From an uncultured Litoreibacter sp. (lineage in GTDB: Bacteria > Pseudomonadota > Alphaproteobacteria > Rhodobacterales > Rhodobacteraceae), in assembly GCF_947487515.1 (NCBI RefSeq), contig NZ_CANKWO010000001.1:1046844-1110843 (forward strand): a stretch of 64,000 nucleotides of DNA, given 5' to 3'. This document shows, piece by piece, positions 51,632 through 59,363 of the stretch. The notes beneath the pieces were generated by a model that was not told the origin of the DNA, did not search any database, and was given only the letters and a program-made list of their open reading frames with translations. Position 1 is the stretch's first letter, and each line of letters begins with the position of its first letter. Both the position numbers and the translations under genes were made by a program.

Positions 51632-52795
51632 GTGAAACGACATGAGGACAGCTTTCAAGTCACCGGTTCAGCCCGTCTAGTGACGCCCAAGGCTGCAGGG
51701 GCATCAATCCTATGGGACGCCGTTACCAGTCAGCAATCGTTGCAGGCAAGCCCGCTGTCGGACACGCCCCTGCAAAGCCTGCCGGAGGCGTCGCAGACGA
51801 TTTATTGCGAGAGCTCAGGATCGACGGGTCAGGCCAAATTGATCCGGCGGCACCCGAACACTTGGTGCGCAAGCTTCAACGTCAACAGGCAGCGGTTTGG
51901 CATAGAACCCCGGGATACCTATGCTGTGCTCGGCCATTTGGGGCATTCCCTCACCCTATATGGCGCACTGGAAGCGATGCATATCGGAAGCGGTCTGGCC
52001 CTTCTGGGGGACATGCCCCCTCGGCAGCAAGCTACGGCTTTGCGTCAATACAGGGCCAGTATCATCTATGCGACGCCGAGCCAACTTTCGCTTATCACAC
52101 GCACGGACGCTGACTTGTTTCCGGATGTTTCTCACATCCTTGTGGGCGGTGGGAAGCTGGACTTCCAGCTGCACGATGTTTTGAGAGACCGTTTCCCAAA
52201 TGCACAGGTGGTGGAGTTCTTTGGCGCCTCCGAGACGAGTTTTGTGACCGTGTCAGACCACCGAACCCCAAAGGGGTCTGTTGGGAAGGCATATCCCCAC
52301 GTTACTTTGCGCATTGGCGAGGGGCTCGCAGTGGGCGAGACAGGCGAAATTTGGGTCAAAAGCCCCTATCTGTTCGAAGGGTATGAAAGGGGAAGTAGTG
52401 CCCTAACCAAATGGCAGGACGGTTTTCTATCTATCGGGGAAATGGGACAGTTAGACGCCGCCGGTTACTTGTACCTAAAAGGGCGCAAATCCAGAATGGT
52501 GACCGTTGCGGATCAAAATGTCTTTCCAGAAGCCATTGAGGCGGTGCTTTTGGGGCAGCCCGAAATTGTGGCCGCAGCGGTGATCACGCCCAGCGATCCT
52601 TTGCGCGGGCATATCATCGTCGCCGCTGTCATGGGCAATACCAAAGCTATAGACTTGCGGAAGCTTTGCCGTGCCGAACTAGGGGAAGCCGCAGTGCCAC
52701 GAAAAATCTGGGAGGTTGCGCAAATGCCGATGCTTCCTGCTGGCAAGCCGGATTTGCAACATCTCGAAGCCCTCTGGTGGAAGGAACAAGGATGA
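51632..52795 (+). CDS. short AMP-forming acyl-CoA ligase
   Basis: 387 residues; the ANL superfamily is usually 450-600. The GTG start follows AGGAAC. Core motifs remain: ESSGSTGQAKLIRR (A3), FFGASETSFVTVSDH (A5), GEIWVKSPYLFEGYE, FLSIGEMGQLDAAGYLYLKGRKSRMV (A7-A8) and the catalytic Lys in PAGKPDLQHLE (A10). The N-terminal first subdomain is largely missing, as in MenE-type short ligases. Activates a carboxylic acid as CoA thioester. Overlaps the thiolase ATG by four bases. Pathway unknown; see the biotin-linked finding. Confidence 0.85.
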   Translation: MKRHEDSFQVTGSARLVTPKAAGASILWDAVTSQQSLQASPLSDTPLQSLPEASQTIYCESSGSTGQAKLIRRHPNTWCASFNVNRQRFGIEPRDTYAVLGHLGHSLTLYGALEAMHIGSGLALLGDMPPRQQATALRQYRASIIYATPSQLSLITRTDADLFPDVSHILVGGGKLDFQLHDVLRDRFPNAQVVEFFGASETSFVTVSDHRTPKGSVGKAYPHVTLRIGEGLAVGETGEIWVKSPYLFEGYERGSSALTKWQDGFLSIGEMGQLDAAGYLYLKGRKSRMVTVADQNVFPEAIEAVLLGQPEIVAAAVITPSDPLRGHIIVAAVMGNTKAIDLRKLCRAELGEAAVPRKIWEVAQMPMLPAGKPDLQHLEALWWKEQG

Positions 52796-53901
52796 CGCGC
52801 AGCCACATCATAGGGGCGTACAGAAGTCCCGTTGCCCCGCGAAACGGAGCGTTGTCCGCCTACCAGCCTTTCGATCTTGCCGCTTCGGTTATTGCCAAGC
52901 TGATGAAGGAAACAGGGATCCGCAAGGATCAGGTTGAAGAGCTAGTCCTCGCGAATGCGCTCGGAGCGAACGGAAACCAAGCGCGTATAACGGCGCTTGC
53001 CGCCGGATTGCCGCAGCATGTGGCTGGCCTTAGCATTGATAGGCAATGCGCCGGAGGGCTGGATGCGGTAGTCTTGGCCGACGCGCTGATCCGTTCAGGG
53101 ATGAAGGACGTAGTGATTGCAGGGGGCTCCGAAAGTTATTCGCGCCGGCCTATCCGCATGCATACTTTTGCAGATGGCACCCCCCCGCAGGCCTATGAAC
53201 AAGCGCCCTTCACCCCATGGGCCGACCGCGACCCAGACATGGCCGAGGCCGCAGATCAATTGGCACAAAAGCTGAAAATTGATCGCGCAGAGCAGGATTC
53301 TTGGGCGCAGAAAAGCCACGCGAAAACATTGAAGGCTCAGGCCTCTTTGCGAAGAGAAATCGTACCAATGGCTGGACTGAGTGACGACGCATTCGCCCGC
53401 CCTTTAACCGATCGACACTGCGCGTTGGCAAAACAAGTCTGCGGCACAATAACTGCCGCCAACATGGCCGTTGCCGCCGACGGGGCGGCCTTCGTATTGA
53501 TGGTTTCCGACCGTATCCTTCGAAAACTAACCTGCCCGAGTGTAGCTGTTATCGCAGGGAAAACTATGGGCGCGGACCCAGTTCAACCTGGACTTGCGGC
53601 CAATCCTGCGGTTGAGGCAACGCTCGCGGATGCGAGGCTATCCGCAACCGGTTTAAGCTGCGCCGAGATCATGGAAGCCTTTGCCGTTCAGGCCATTGCG
53701 TGCCAATCGGGAACCGGAGTGCCGAGAGAAATCGTCAACCAAAAAGGCGGTGCGCTAGCAAGAGGGCACCCTATTGGCGCATCAGGTGCGATCCTTGCGG
53801 TCCGGCTGTTTCATGACCTGACGGCGGCGAAGGGGGGCACTGGATTGGCTGCCATCGCTGCTGCGGGTGGGCTTGGCACTGCGCTTTTGCTCAGCAGGTA
53901 A
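52792..53901 (+). CDS. thiolase-family protein (acetyl-CoA acetyltransferase-like)
   Basis: 369 residues from the ATG in the ligase stop. Acyl-binding Cys is in GLSIDRQCAGGLDAVVLADA, the His in GGALARGHPIGASGA. The final catalytic Cys normally in CxGGG is replaced (AAIAAAGGLGTAL), and the usual NxHGG reads NQKGG. So it has the nucleophile and one His but not the second Cys, which acts as base in thiolysis. It may be a degenerate or specialised thiolase, for example with altered direction. Coupled to the ligase gene, hence likely acts on the same acyl group. Confidence 0.85.
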   Translation: MTRSHIIGAYRSPVAPRNGALSAYQPFDLAASVIAKLMKETGIRKDQVEELVLANALGANGNQARITALAAGLPQHVAGLSIDRQCAGGLDAVVLADALIRSGMKDVVIAGGSESYSRRPIRMHTFADGTPPQAYEQAPFTPWADRDPDMAEAADQLAQKLKIDRAEQDSWAQKSHAKTLKAQASLRREIVPMAGLSDDAFARPLTDRHCALAKQVCGTITAANMAVAADGAAFVLMVSDRILRKLTCPSVAVIAGKTMGADPVQPGLAANPAVEATLADARLSATGLSCAEIMEAFAVQAIACQSGTGVPREIVNQKGGALARGHPIGASGAILAVRLFHDLTAAKGGTGLAAIAAAGGLGTALLLSR

Positions 53902-53905
53902 ATCG

Positions 53906-54487
53906 TCAGGGCAATTTGTGGATACGGTCCGTTGCGCGTATTTCGCCGTCGACAACGACGCGGCACAAAACACCCCGTAGTCGCAAAGGCCGGTTGGGGC
54001 GATGGTTGATCCACGCCAAACTGTCAATGCCGTACCGCGCCTTCCATTTCGCGCAGGCGGTATTGAACTTGTCAGACACCTCAATCACCGCGCTGCCAAT
54101 TTGCAGTTTTGTACCGACTGGCATGTTGGCCTCTGTCATATCAAGGTCAGCAATCATCGTGTCACCGGGATGCACCGTATTGACCCGATCACGCCAACAC
54201 AGGTTCATCACTCTGAGGGACAAAATGGACACCTGAATGCGTGGGTCCGGTTGACCATCAGCCCGCTTGAGCCATGGATCATGTAGCCAGCGTTCGCCTT
54301 CAATGCCGCGCTCCACCGATACTTGAATGCGCTCGGGAAAACTGCGCTCGGAATATCCAGTGCGAAAACACAAGCTATGGATAGCGGCATCATCCTTTGG
54401 GGCATCAAGAATATGCGGCATTGCCATTTCGCATTCTTGCCTACTCGTCAGAGGCAGATCCGTTGAAAGGCGGTCGACAGCCATCAT
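53906..54487 (-). CDS. MOSC-domain protein
   Basis: 193 residues. MOSC features: VERGIEGERWLHDPW, PRIQVSILSLRVMNLCW, HPGDTMIADLDMTEANMPVG, LQIGSAVIEVSDKFNTACAK with the conserved Cys that binds sulfur or molybdenum cofactor in MOSC proteins. YiiM and mARC of this superfamily are molybdenum enzymes reducing N-hydroxylated compounds. ATG with AAGGAAGC upstream. Last gene of the biotin transporter transcript, after the nitroreductase. Confidence 0.82.
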   Translation of the reverse strand: MMAVDRLSTDLPLTSRQECEMAMPHILDAPKDDAAIHSLCFRTGYSERSFPERIQVSVERGIEGERWLHDPWLKRADGQPDPRIQVSILSLRVMNLCWRDRVNTVHPGDTMIADLDMTEANMPVGTKLQIGSAVIEVSDKFNTACAKWKARYGIDSLAWINHRPNRPLRLRGVLCRVVVDGEIRATDRIHKLP

Positions 54488-54493
54488 GCTTCC

Positions 54494-55171
54494 TTAGGTA
54501 AAGCCGCGGAAGCTGGTAAACTCGTCCAGCTCGGCACGCTCGGTTCTGAAGGTGTTCACAGGCGCGCGAAGGTCTGGGTGACCCAGTGCTATGCCACAGA
54601 CCACCAATTCATCCGCTGGCAGATCAAGGGTTTGATGCACCAATGTTCCATAGTTGGCCAAGGCGCCGATACCCGTTGCGCCGAGTTTCATGCTTTGGGC
54701 GGCCAAGAGGAAAGTCATAATGGACATGCCTAAATCCATGAAACAGCCTTTGCCCGCCGTGCGCTCTATGGTCACGACCACGCCAACAGGAGCCCCGAAA
54801 AACGCATAGTTTCTGTCGAACTGCGCCCGACGCGCGGCGACATCGCGTCTGGCAATCCCAAGCGCATTATAAAGCGCATAGCCTGCCTTGCGCTGGCGAT
54901 CTTTCAGCTCTGCAGGCATTGGGTCGGGAAAATAGGAATATTCGTTATCAACGGGCCGGTTCTCGGCCGAGGCCCGCGCCAACGTCGCGGTCAGAGCAGC
55001 CAAGGGCTGCCCAGTCAAAACATGAAATTTTCCGGGTTGAAGGTTTGCCCCGCTGGGAGCCCGTCGTGCGGCAGCACAAATGCGCTCGACCGCCGTTCGG
55101 TCTACCCCAGCCGATGTAAAGGCTCGGATAGACCGGCGGTCCTTGAGCAGAGTTTCAAACTCAGGCTGCAT
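54494..55171 (-). CDS. nitroreductase-family flavoprotein
   Basis: About 225 residues from the internal ATG that overlaps the bioY stop by 11 bases (the frame itself opens at 55216). FMN-binding start LLKDRRSIRAFTSAGVDR, AARRAPSGANLQPGKFHVL, and a C-terminal MTFLLAAQSMKLGATGIGAL with VVCGIALGHPD. Uses NAD(P)H to reduce a nitro, quinone or enone group. Substrate unknown. Placement in the bioMNY transcript is unusual. Confidence 0.88.
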   Translation of the reverse strand: MQPEFETLLKDRRSIRAFTSAGVDRTAVERICAAARRAPSGANLQPGKFHVLTGQPLAALTATLARASAENRPVDNEYSYFPDPMPAELKDRQRKAGYALYNALGIARRDVAARRAQFDRNYAFFGAPVGVVVTIERTAGKGCFMDLGMSIMTFLLAAQSMKLGATGIGALANYGTLVHQTLDLPADELVVCGIALGHPDLRAPVNTFRTERAELDEFTSFRGFT

Positions 55172-55718
55172 TGGTCCGCGACAAAACGCTCGAAGGCCGC
55201 GCCTTGTAAAGAGCACCGGTAATCAGGCCCGCCAGAACAGCTTTGATTAAATCACCAGGCATGAATGGCACCATTGCTGTCAGAATAGCTTCCCCCAGAC
55301 CCGCAGGCTTCATTACCATATAGTAAGGCACGGCAACCAAGTAGAGCGCGCCAATACCGCCAATTACCGCTGCAACGCCCGCAATCACGCTGACATTGCC
55401 CGACGTCCATTTTTCCATCACATATCCGGCGACAAATGCCGCGATCGGGAAGCCGAAGTAGAACCCAGCCCAAGGCGTTGTGAATACGCCAAGCCCGCCA
55501 CGGCCACCGGCCAGAAGCGGCAGACCCGCGGCGACGAGTACGACAAACAACAAAACCGCAAGGGCACCGCGTTTCGCACCCAGCACAGTCCCACATAGCA
55601 TGATCCCCATGCTTTGCGCCGTGATCGGAATGCCGCTGCCCAATGTAAGTTTCGGGACAAGGCCCAAGGCCGCGATCAACGCCGCGAACAGCGCTATGAG
55701 TACAACATTTCGTTCCAT
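55161..55718 (-). CDS. bioY: biotin transporter substrate-binding subunit BioY
   Basis: S component of an ECF transporter that binds biotin in the membrane. 185 residues, six helices. Recognition: LGSGIPITAQSMGIMLCGTV, LGAKRGALAVLLFVVLVAAG, LPLLAGGRGGLGVFTTPWAG with the biotin-contact GG-x-GG loop, and a final VPFMPGDLIKAVLAGLITGA with the conserved Asp-Lys. AAGGAG is 13 bases before the ATG. Third gene of the order bioM-bioN-bioY. Confidence 0.93.
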   Translation of the reverse strand: MERNVVLIALFAALIAALGLVPKLTLGSGIPITAQSMGIMLCGTVLGAKRGALAVLLFVVLVAAGLPLLAGGRGGLGVFTTPWAGFYFGFPIAAFVAGYVMEKWTSGNVSVIAGVAAVIGGIGALYLVAVPYYMVMKPAGLGEAILTAMVPFMPGDLIKAVLAGLITGALYKARPSSVLSRTNAA

Positions 55719-55732
55719 TTAAGGACTCCTTA

Positions 55733-56335
55733 TCATTCGAGAAAGCCCCCGCGGGCCCGCAAGGCCTCCGCGAGGTGGTCGGCGTCATCAAGCGCCAATA
55801 AAGTGAAAGGAACAACAACCCGCCAGCCAGGTCGTCGCCGAGATCGCGCGCGCCATGCATCGCTCAGGCGCGTGCCGTTATCCACAAGAGTAGGAAGAAT
55901 TCGGATCACCAAAGCAATTGCCAGCTCCAAGGCGCGAGTGTGCAACCCAAACCGGCGCAACGGTGTAGCGAGCCAGCGGATCACCTCGATCATTTCGTTT
56001 AGCGCGGTCGTCATGGTAACGAGGTTCGCCAAACCCACCGCCGCCAGAAGGCGCAAAATGATCTGCGCTCCTTCTTCATAAGTTGCGGTCACAAGGTGCC
56101 AAACACCCAAAATGACCAGAAACGGCCAAAGAACCTTCAGCCGTCTGATTCCAGCCTTGAAAAACACTGCACCTGGCAGCGCATAAAGACCAAGGGTCAC
56201 GGCCAATGCCGCCCCCATCAGCCATAGATCATTGACCAAGAACAACACAAAGGTCGCCACCGCCAATGCAAACAGCTTGAACGGCGCGGGCCAGTCATGG
56301 GCGCGGGTTCTAACCGGAGAGGTCAGCGAGATCAT
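55733..56335 (-). CDS. bioN: biotin ECF transporter transmembrane (T) subunit BioN
   Basis: 200 residues, four to five helices (LFALAVATFVLFLVNDLWLM, ALAVTLGLYALPGAVFF, LWPFLVILGVWHLVTATYEE). ECF T-unit coupling motifs Ala-Arg-x: RSDAWRARSRRRPGWRV-like segment (LSDAWRARSRRRPG) and DHLAEALRARG near the C-terminus. Couples the ATPase BioM to BioY. The ATG overlaps the end of bioM by 26 bases. Confidence 0.9.
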   Translation of the reverse strand: MISLTSPVRTRAHDWPAPFKLFALAVATFVLFLVNDLWLMGAALAVTLGLYALPGAVFFKAGIRRLKVLWPFLVILGVWHLVTATYEEGAQIILRLLAAVGLANLVTMTTALNEMIEVIRWLATPLRRFGLHTRALELAIALVIRILPTLVDNGTRLSDAWRARSRRRPGWRVVVPFTLLALDDADHLAEALRARGGFLE

Positions 56336-57038
56336 CGTGTTCCCCCAGACGGTTCATGGCTTCCAGATAGACCGGAAAAACCTCTTCTTTCGATCCGACG
56401 TTCTGAATACGCCCCTGATCAATCCAGATGATACTATCATAGGCTTCTAGATCGCCCGGATCATGCGTAATATGAAGCAGGCTGCCCTCATAAAGATTTA
56501 GATAGCGCTTCATCTGCGCCTTTGTCGGGATATCCAGTCCTGCAAATGGCTCATCCAGCACCAAAAGCGCAGGCTTCATAGCAACTACAGACATTAGGGT
56601 CACTAGATGTTTTTGGCCCTGAGAAAGAGTAGCAATATAAGCCTCTTTCCAATGCGACAGGGAAAACTGGTCCAAAATATCCAGCATTGCTTCTGTTGCA
56701 GCCGACTTCGATGCCCCTTGCTGCTGCAGCCCAAATGCGATTTCTTCGCCTACGGTCGGAAAGATGATCTGGTGCTCTGGGTTTTGGAACAAAATGCCCA
56801 CTTCCCCCATAGCCGCACGTCGATCTTTTGCCAGATTAAGGTCGTTCACGCGGATCGTCCCTTTGGTTGGCGCGACAAGGCCTGCGACGAGACGGGCAAA
56901 GGTCGATTTCCCAGAGCCATTTCGACCGACAACCCCTACCCGTTGCTCGGCAAGACTCAAGCTCATTCCATCTAGGATTTGTTTATCCTCGATCGTGTAA
57001 CTTAGGTCCCGAATGTCGATCTGACTAACCTTGGCCAC
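56310..57038 (-). CDS. bioM: biotin ECF transporter ATP-binding subunit BioM
   Basis: About 242 residues from the GTG preceded by AGGAAG; the longer frame reaching 57161 is not protein-like there. Walker A VVGRNGSGKSTF, Q-loop LFQNPEHQIIFPTVGEEIAF, signature LSQGQKHLVTLMS, Walker B ALLVLDEPFAGLD and His in LHITHDPGDLEA. The NPEHQI segment is typical of ECF ATPases. Energises biotin uptake. First gene of the five-gene minus-strand set bioM-bioN-bioY-nitroreductase-MOSC. Confidence 0.9.
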   Translation of the reverse strand: MAKVSQIDIRDLSYTIEDKQILDGMSLSLAEQRVGVVGRNGSGKSTFARLVAGLVAPTKGTIRVNDLNLAKDRRAAMGEVGILFQNPEHQIIFPTVGEEIAFGLQQQGASKSAATEAMLDILDQFSLSHWKEAYIATLSQGQKHLVTLMSVVAMKPALLVLDEPFAGLDIPTKAQMKRYLNLYEGSLLHITHDPGDLEAYDSIIWIDQGRIQNVGSKEEVFPVYLEAMNRLGEHDDLADLSG

Positions 57039-57584
57039 CGTTTTCTTCCTAGTTCCTGCCCAATGTGAACGCGTCCGTCGCAAGTCACAGCAACGTCCCG
57101 CAGTTGGACCGGCTTTGAACATAAGCGTCGTCTGTACGTCCATCTGCGGTGTGGGATGCACCGAGACAACAAGAAGTGCAAGTAATTTGCAGGACAGCCT
57201 TACGGGTCAGAACCCACCGCGAACCATATGATTTTAAGGTCCTACAGGTCGTCCTCCCCTATCCAAGCCCCACTTTTGACCCAGCACAAGAGGCTTCCAA
57301 CGCCCATAAAATCAGCCACGAGTCACCAATTCGGCGCCCGGTTACATCATCTTACTGAAAATAAGTTCGCGCGGGTTGGAAGCAGCGGCAAAGGCCAATT
57401 GTCACAGTCGCGACCAGCCCTTCCAAACAGCATGATTTAGCGTCATCCACGCCAACAGAGGTGCGAAAATTGCGCAATGCATGATCAGATCGGCGGTATG
57501 CCTTAAAGGTCGCTAGACGCCGGAGCCAGACCAAAGGGCGTGTTGGAATTGCGAACGCCAGCGCGGTCATTGAGCGTTTTCATA
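57039..57584. other. gene-poor region between bioM and the SRPBCC gene
   Basis: About 545 bases without a supported gene. Short frames exist on both strands (plus 57149-57440, minus 57352-57570) but none has a ribosome site plus recognisable protein. It must hold the bioM promoter and the end of the SRPBCC transcript. I saw no TTATnnATAA-like BioR site in it. Confidence 0.5.
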
Positions 57585-58037
57585 TCAATGCCCTTCCACA
57601 TAAAGCTTGTTGCTAAAGAGCAGCTGGGCAAAGCCCGTTCGCATCTTTCGCTTCATCACCGGCTTCATGAGGCGCAACATCAGGCCGCGCGGGGTGAAGG
57701 CAAATCGCATCTCAACCTGACTCTGCGTCTCGGTACAGGATTTGAAACGAAATTCGGCCCTCGCCCGTTCGATAGGAAGACTGGTTTTGTCAAATTCGAC
57801 ACTGATCTTCTGCATCGGCTCCCATTCAACGACGCGCTCTTCGATCATGTTTTTGCCATCCACAAGTTCGCACCGCCGCACAGCGCCTACGCCGCGTGGC
57901 GTCGTCTGGGTAAGGATGGTTGTCCTGACAACATCTTCATGGAACTGGTATATTCCGCCGAAGTCTGCCCAACTCTCCCAAAGGGTTTCAAGCGGGGCAT
58001 TCACCGTTTGGGATACCATGATATCCGGCTTTATCAT
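57585..58037 (-). CDS. SRPBCC (START-like) family protein
   Basis: About 150 residues from the ATG inside the stop of the preceding gene (ATGA), with AAGGGGGGC before it. DIMVSQTVNAPLETLWESWA at the N-terminus, DGKNMIEERVVEWEPMQKIS in the middle and RGLMLRLMKPVMKRKMRTGF as the closing helix. This fold binds hydrophobic ligands in a deep cavity; the family covers toxins, cyclases and lipid-binding proteins. Cotranscribed with a small membrane protein and a VOC protein. Confidence 0.85.
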   Translation of the reverse strand: MIKPDIMVSQTVNAPLETLWESWADFGGIYQFHEDVVRTTILTQTTPRGVGAVRRCELVDGKNMIEERVVEWEPMQKISVEFDKTSLPIERARAEFRFKSCTETQSQVEMRFAFTPRGLMLRLMKPVMKRKMRTGFAQLLFSNKLYVEGH

Positions 58038-58432
58038 TCGCCCCCCTTGTAGATCAGGCCCAGCGCTAGGGCGAACAGCCCGAACTGAATGATCAAATAT
58101 CCGGTTTCCAGCCCAATAAATCCGCCCGCATTGGGAACGTTCTGCTTGGCCACAAGCGCCAAGACATGAGAGGTCCAAAAGAACAGCCCGATCAACCCGA
58201 CGAACTGAAAGGCCCGCACGAATCCGGCGCTGCCTGTATGAAAAAACGGGTAGATCAACGCCAATGCAATGCCTTGGATGACAATTGTGGCGAAGCCAAG
58301 CGGGACATTCGGATCGCCCGCGAAGTAGCCAAACGTCTCATAGCGCGCTTTGAAAAGTCCAATGTGCCAACCCAGCGCCAGTGGGAAAACGATGACGATA
58401 TAGCTTGCTGCAGACAGTATAATTTTACTCAT
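58034..58432 (-). CDS. four-helix membrane protein
   Basis: About 132 residues from the ATG preceded by GAGGAGG. Helices at about 4-24 (IILSAASYIVIVFPLALGWH), 47-67 (LGFATIVIQGIALALIYPFF), 75-95 (FVRAFQFVGLIGLFFWTSHV) and 108-129 (GLETGYLIIQFGLFALALGL). No family recognised with certainty. Its stop overlaps the start of the SRPBCC gene, and the VOC gene lies ten bases upstream: three-gene transcript. Confidence 0.75.
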   Translation of the reverse strand: MSKIILSAASYIVIVFPLALGWHIGLFKARYETFGYFAGDPNVPLGFATIVIQGIALALIYPFFHTGSAGFVRAFQFVGLIGLFFWTSHVLALVAKQNVPNAGGFIGLETGYLIIQFGLFALALGLIYKGGE

Positions 58433-58442
58433 CGACGCCTCC

Positions 58443-58793
58443 TCACATGCCAGGTGCACGCTTCCACAACGCCATAGGTGCGCCACCTGGATCGCGGATA
58501 AAGCTGGCATCCCCCGCTGGACCCTTCAAATTTTCTGCAATGATCTCTGCGCCGTGTTTGCGTGCGTTTTCTACTGCCGCGGGCAGGTCATCAACTTCAA
58601 GGTAGGGAACCCAGCCAGTAATTTGTGGCGTGGCGTCGGCCGTCGCGGCGAAGGGTTTTTCCTCCCCTTCCGCCGTCAAAAAAGTCATCGGACCGATGTC
58701 GTTTGACGACCAGCCGAATGCATTTTGCAGAAAAGCGGTTGTCGCTGAGCGTTCAGCGCCAATGTTATCAAACCAAACGAATGGAGACGGCAT
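58443..58793 (-). CDS. VOC-family (glyoxalase-like) protein
   Basis: About 116 residues. FVWFDNIGAERSATTAFLQN gives the first half with an expected metal ligand position replaced, and GPAGDASFIRDPGGAPMALW is the standard end of a glyoxalase fold. EVDDLPAAVENARKHGAEII lies between. Members bind metals or drugs (bleomycin-type resistance). First gene of the minus-strand set, divergent from the HxlR regulator gene. ATG preceded by AGAGGA. Confidence 0.85.
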   Translation of the reverse strand: MPSPFVWFDNIGAERSATTAFLQNAFGWSSNDIGPMTFLTAEGEEKPFAATADATPQITGWVPYLEVDDLPAAVENARKHGAEIIAENLKGPAGDASFIRDPGGAPMALWKRAPGM

Positions 58794-58841
58794 CACATAA
58801 TCCTCTTGTTTTTTGCAAGTTAAACCGAGCTATCAATTACA

Positions 58842-58856
58842 CTTGCATATTGCAAG
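58842..58856. promoter_or_regulatory. inverted repeat, putative HxlR operator
   Basis: CTTGCA and TGCAAG flank TAT between the divergent VOC and HxlR genes. A second TGCAAG half-site occurs at 58814-58819. The repeat overlaps the ribosome site of the HxlR leader frame, so binding would block the hxlR promoter or transcript start. Autoregulation and control of the divergent VOC gene set are likely. Confidence 0.55.
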
Positions 58857-58884
58857 GAGAAATTTAGATGCCTATATCTTCCAC

Positions 58885-59328
58885 ATGACTAAAACCAAGA
58901 TCACTGAATGGAGCGGTTGCCCAGCTCGGTATGCGGCAGGCATCTTTGGAGACAAATGGTGTTTTCTGATCATGCGGGACGTACTGCTGCTTGGCAGACG
59001 AACCTACAGTGATTTCCTGAATTCCCCAGAGGGTATTTCAACCAATATCCTAGCCAACAGGCTGGCAAAACTTGAAGACGCTGGGATATTGAACCGCAAG
59101 ATTGACCCGCGCAAAGCCAGCCGGGTCTGCTATTTTCCAACCCGTAAGGCGCGCGACCTGCTACCGACACTGATCAGCATGATGGTGTGGTCGACCGTCT
59201 ATGACGAAACAACCGAAGCGCCTGCGTCATTTGCGGCGGCCTACAAAAGCGATCCCGCAGAGACGCTTGCTTGGTACGAAGCAGAAATCGACCGCGTCGA
59301 TACGGAAATTTTCAACACAACAGTTTAG
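58885..59328 (+). CDS. HxlR-family winged-helix regulator
   Basis: About 147 residues. WSGCPARYAAGIFGDKWCFL with the conserved Cys at the dimer/redox site, FLNSPEGISTNILANRLAKL recognition helices, and RKASRVCYFPTRKARDLLP wing. HxlR regulators respond to aldehydes, quinones or drugs. The ATG has no ribosome site of its own but lies in the stop of a six-codon frame that has AAGGAG upstream (58868-58888). Divergent from the VOC gene set, which is its likely target together with the downstream DHFR-like gene. Confidence 0.85.
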   Translation: MTKTKITEWSGCPARYAAGIFGDKWCFLIMRDVLLLGRRTYSDFLNSPEGISTNILANRLAKLEDAGILNRKIDPRKASRVCYFPTRKARDLLPTLISMMVWSTVYDETTEAPASFAAAYKSDPAETLAWYEAEIDRVDTEIFNTTV

Positions 59329-59363
59329 ATGCCAACACCTATTACTGGCCCGTGGAGGGAAAA

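Noticed and set aside
57039..57250. BioR-type operator upstream of bioM
   Set aside because: No TTATnnATAA-like palindrome could be found in the interval.
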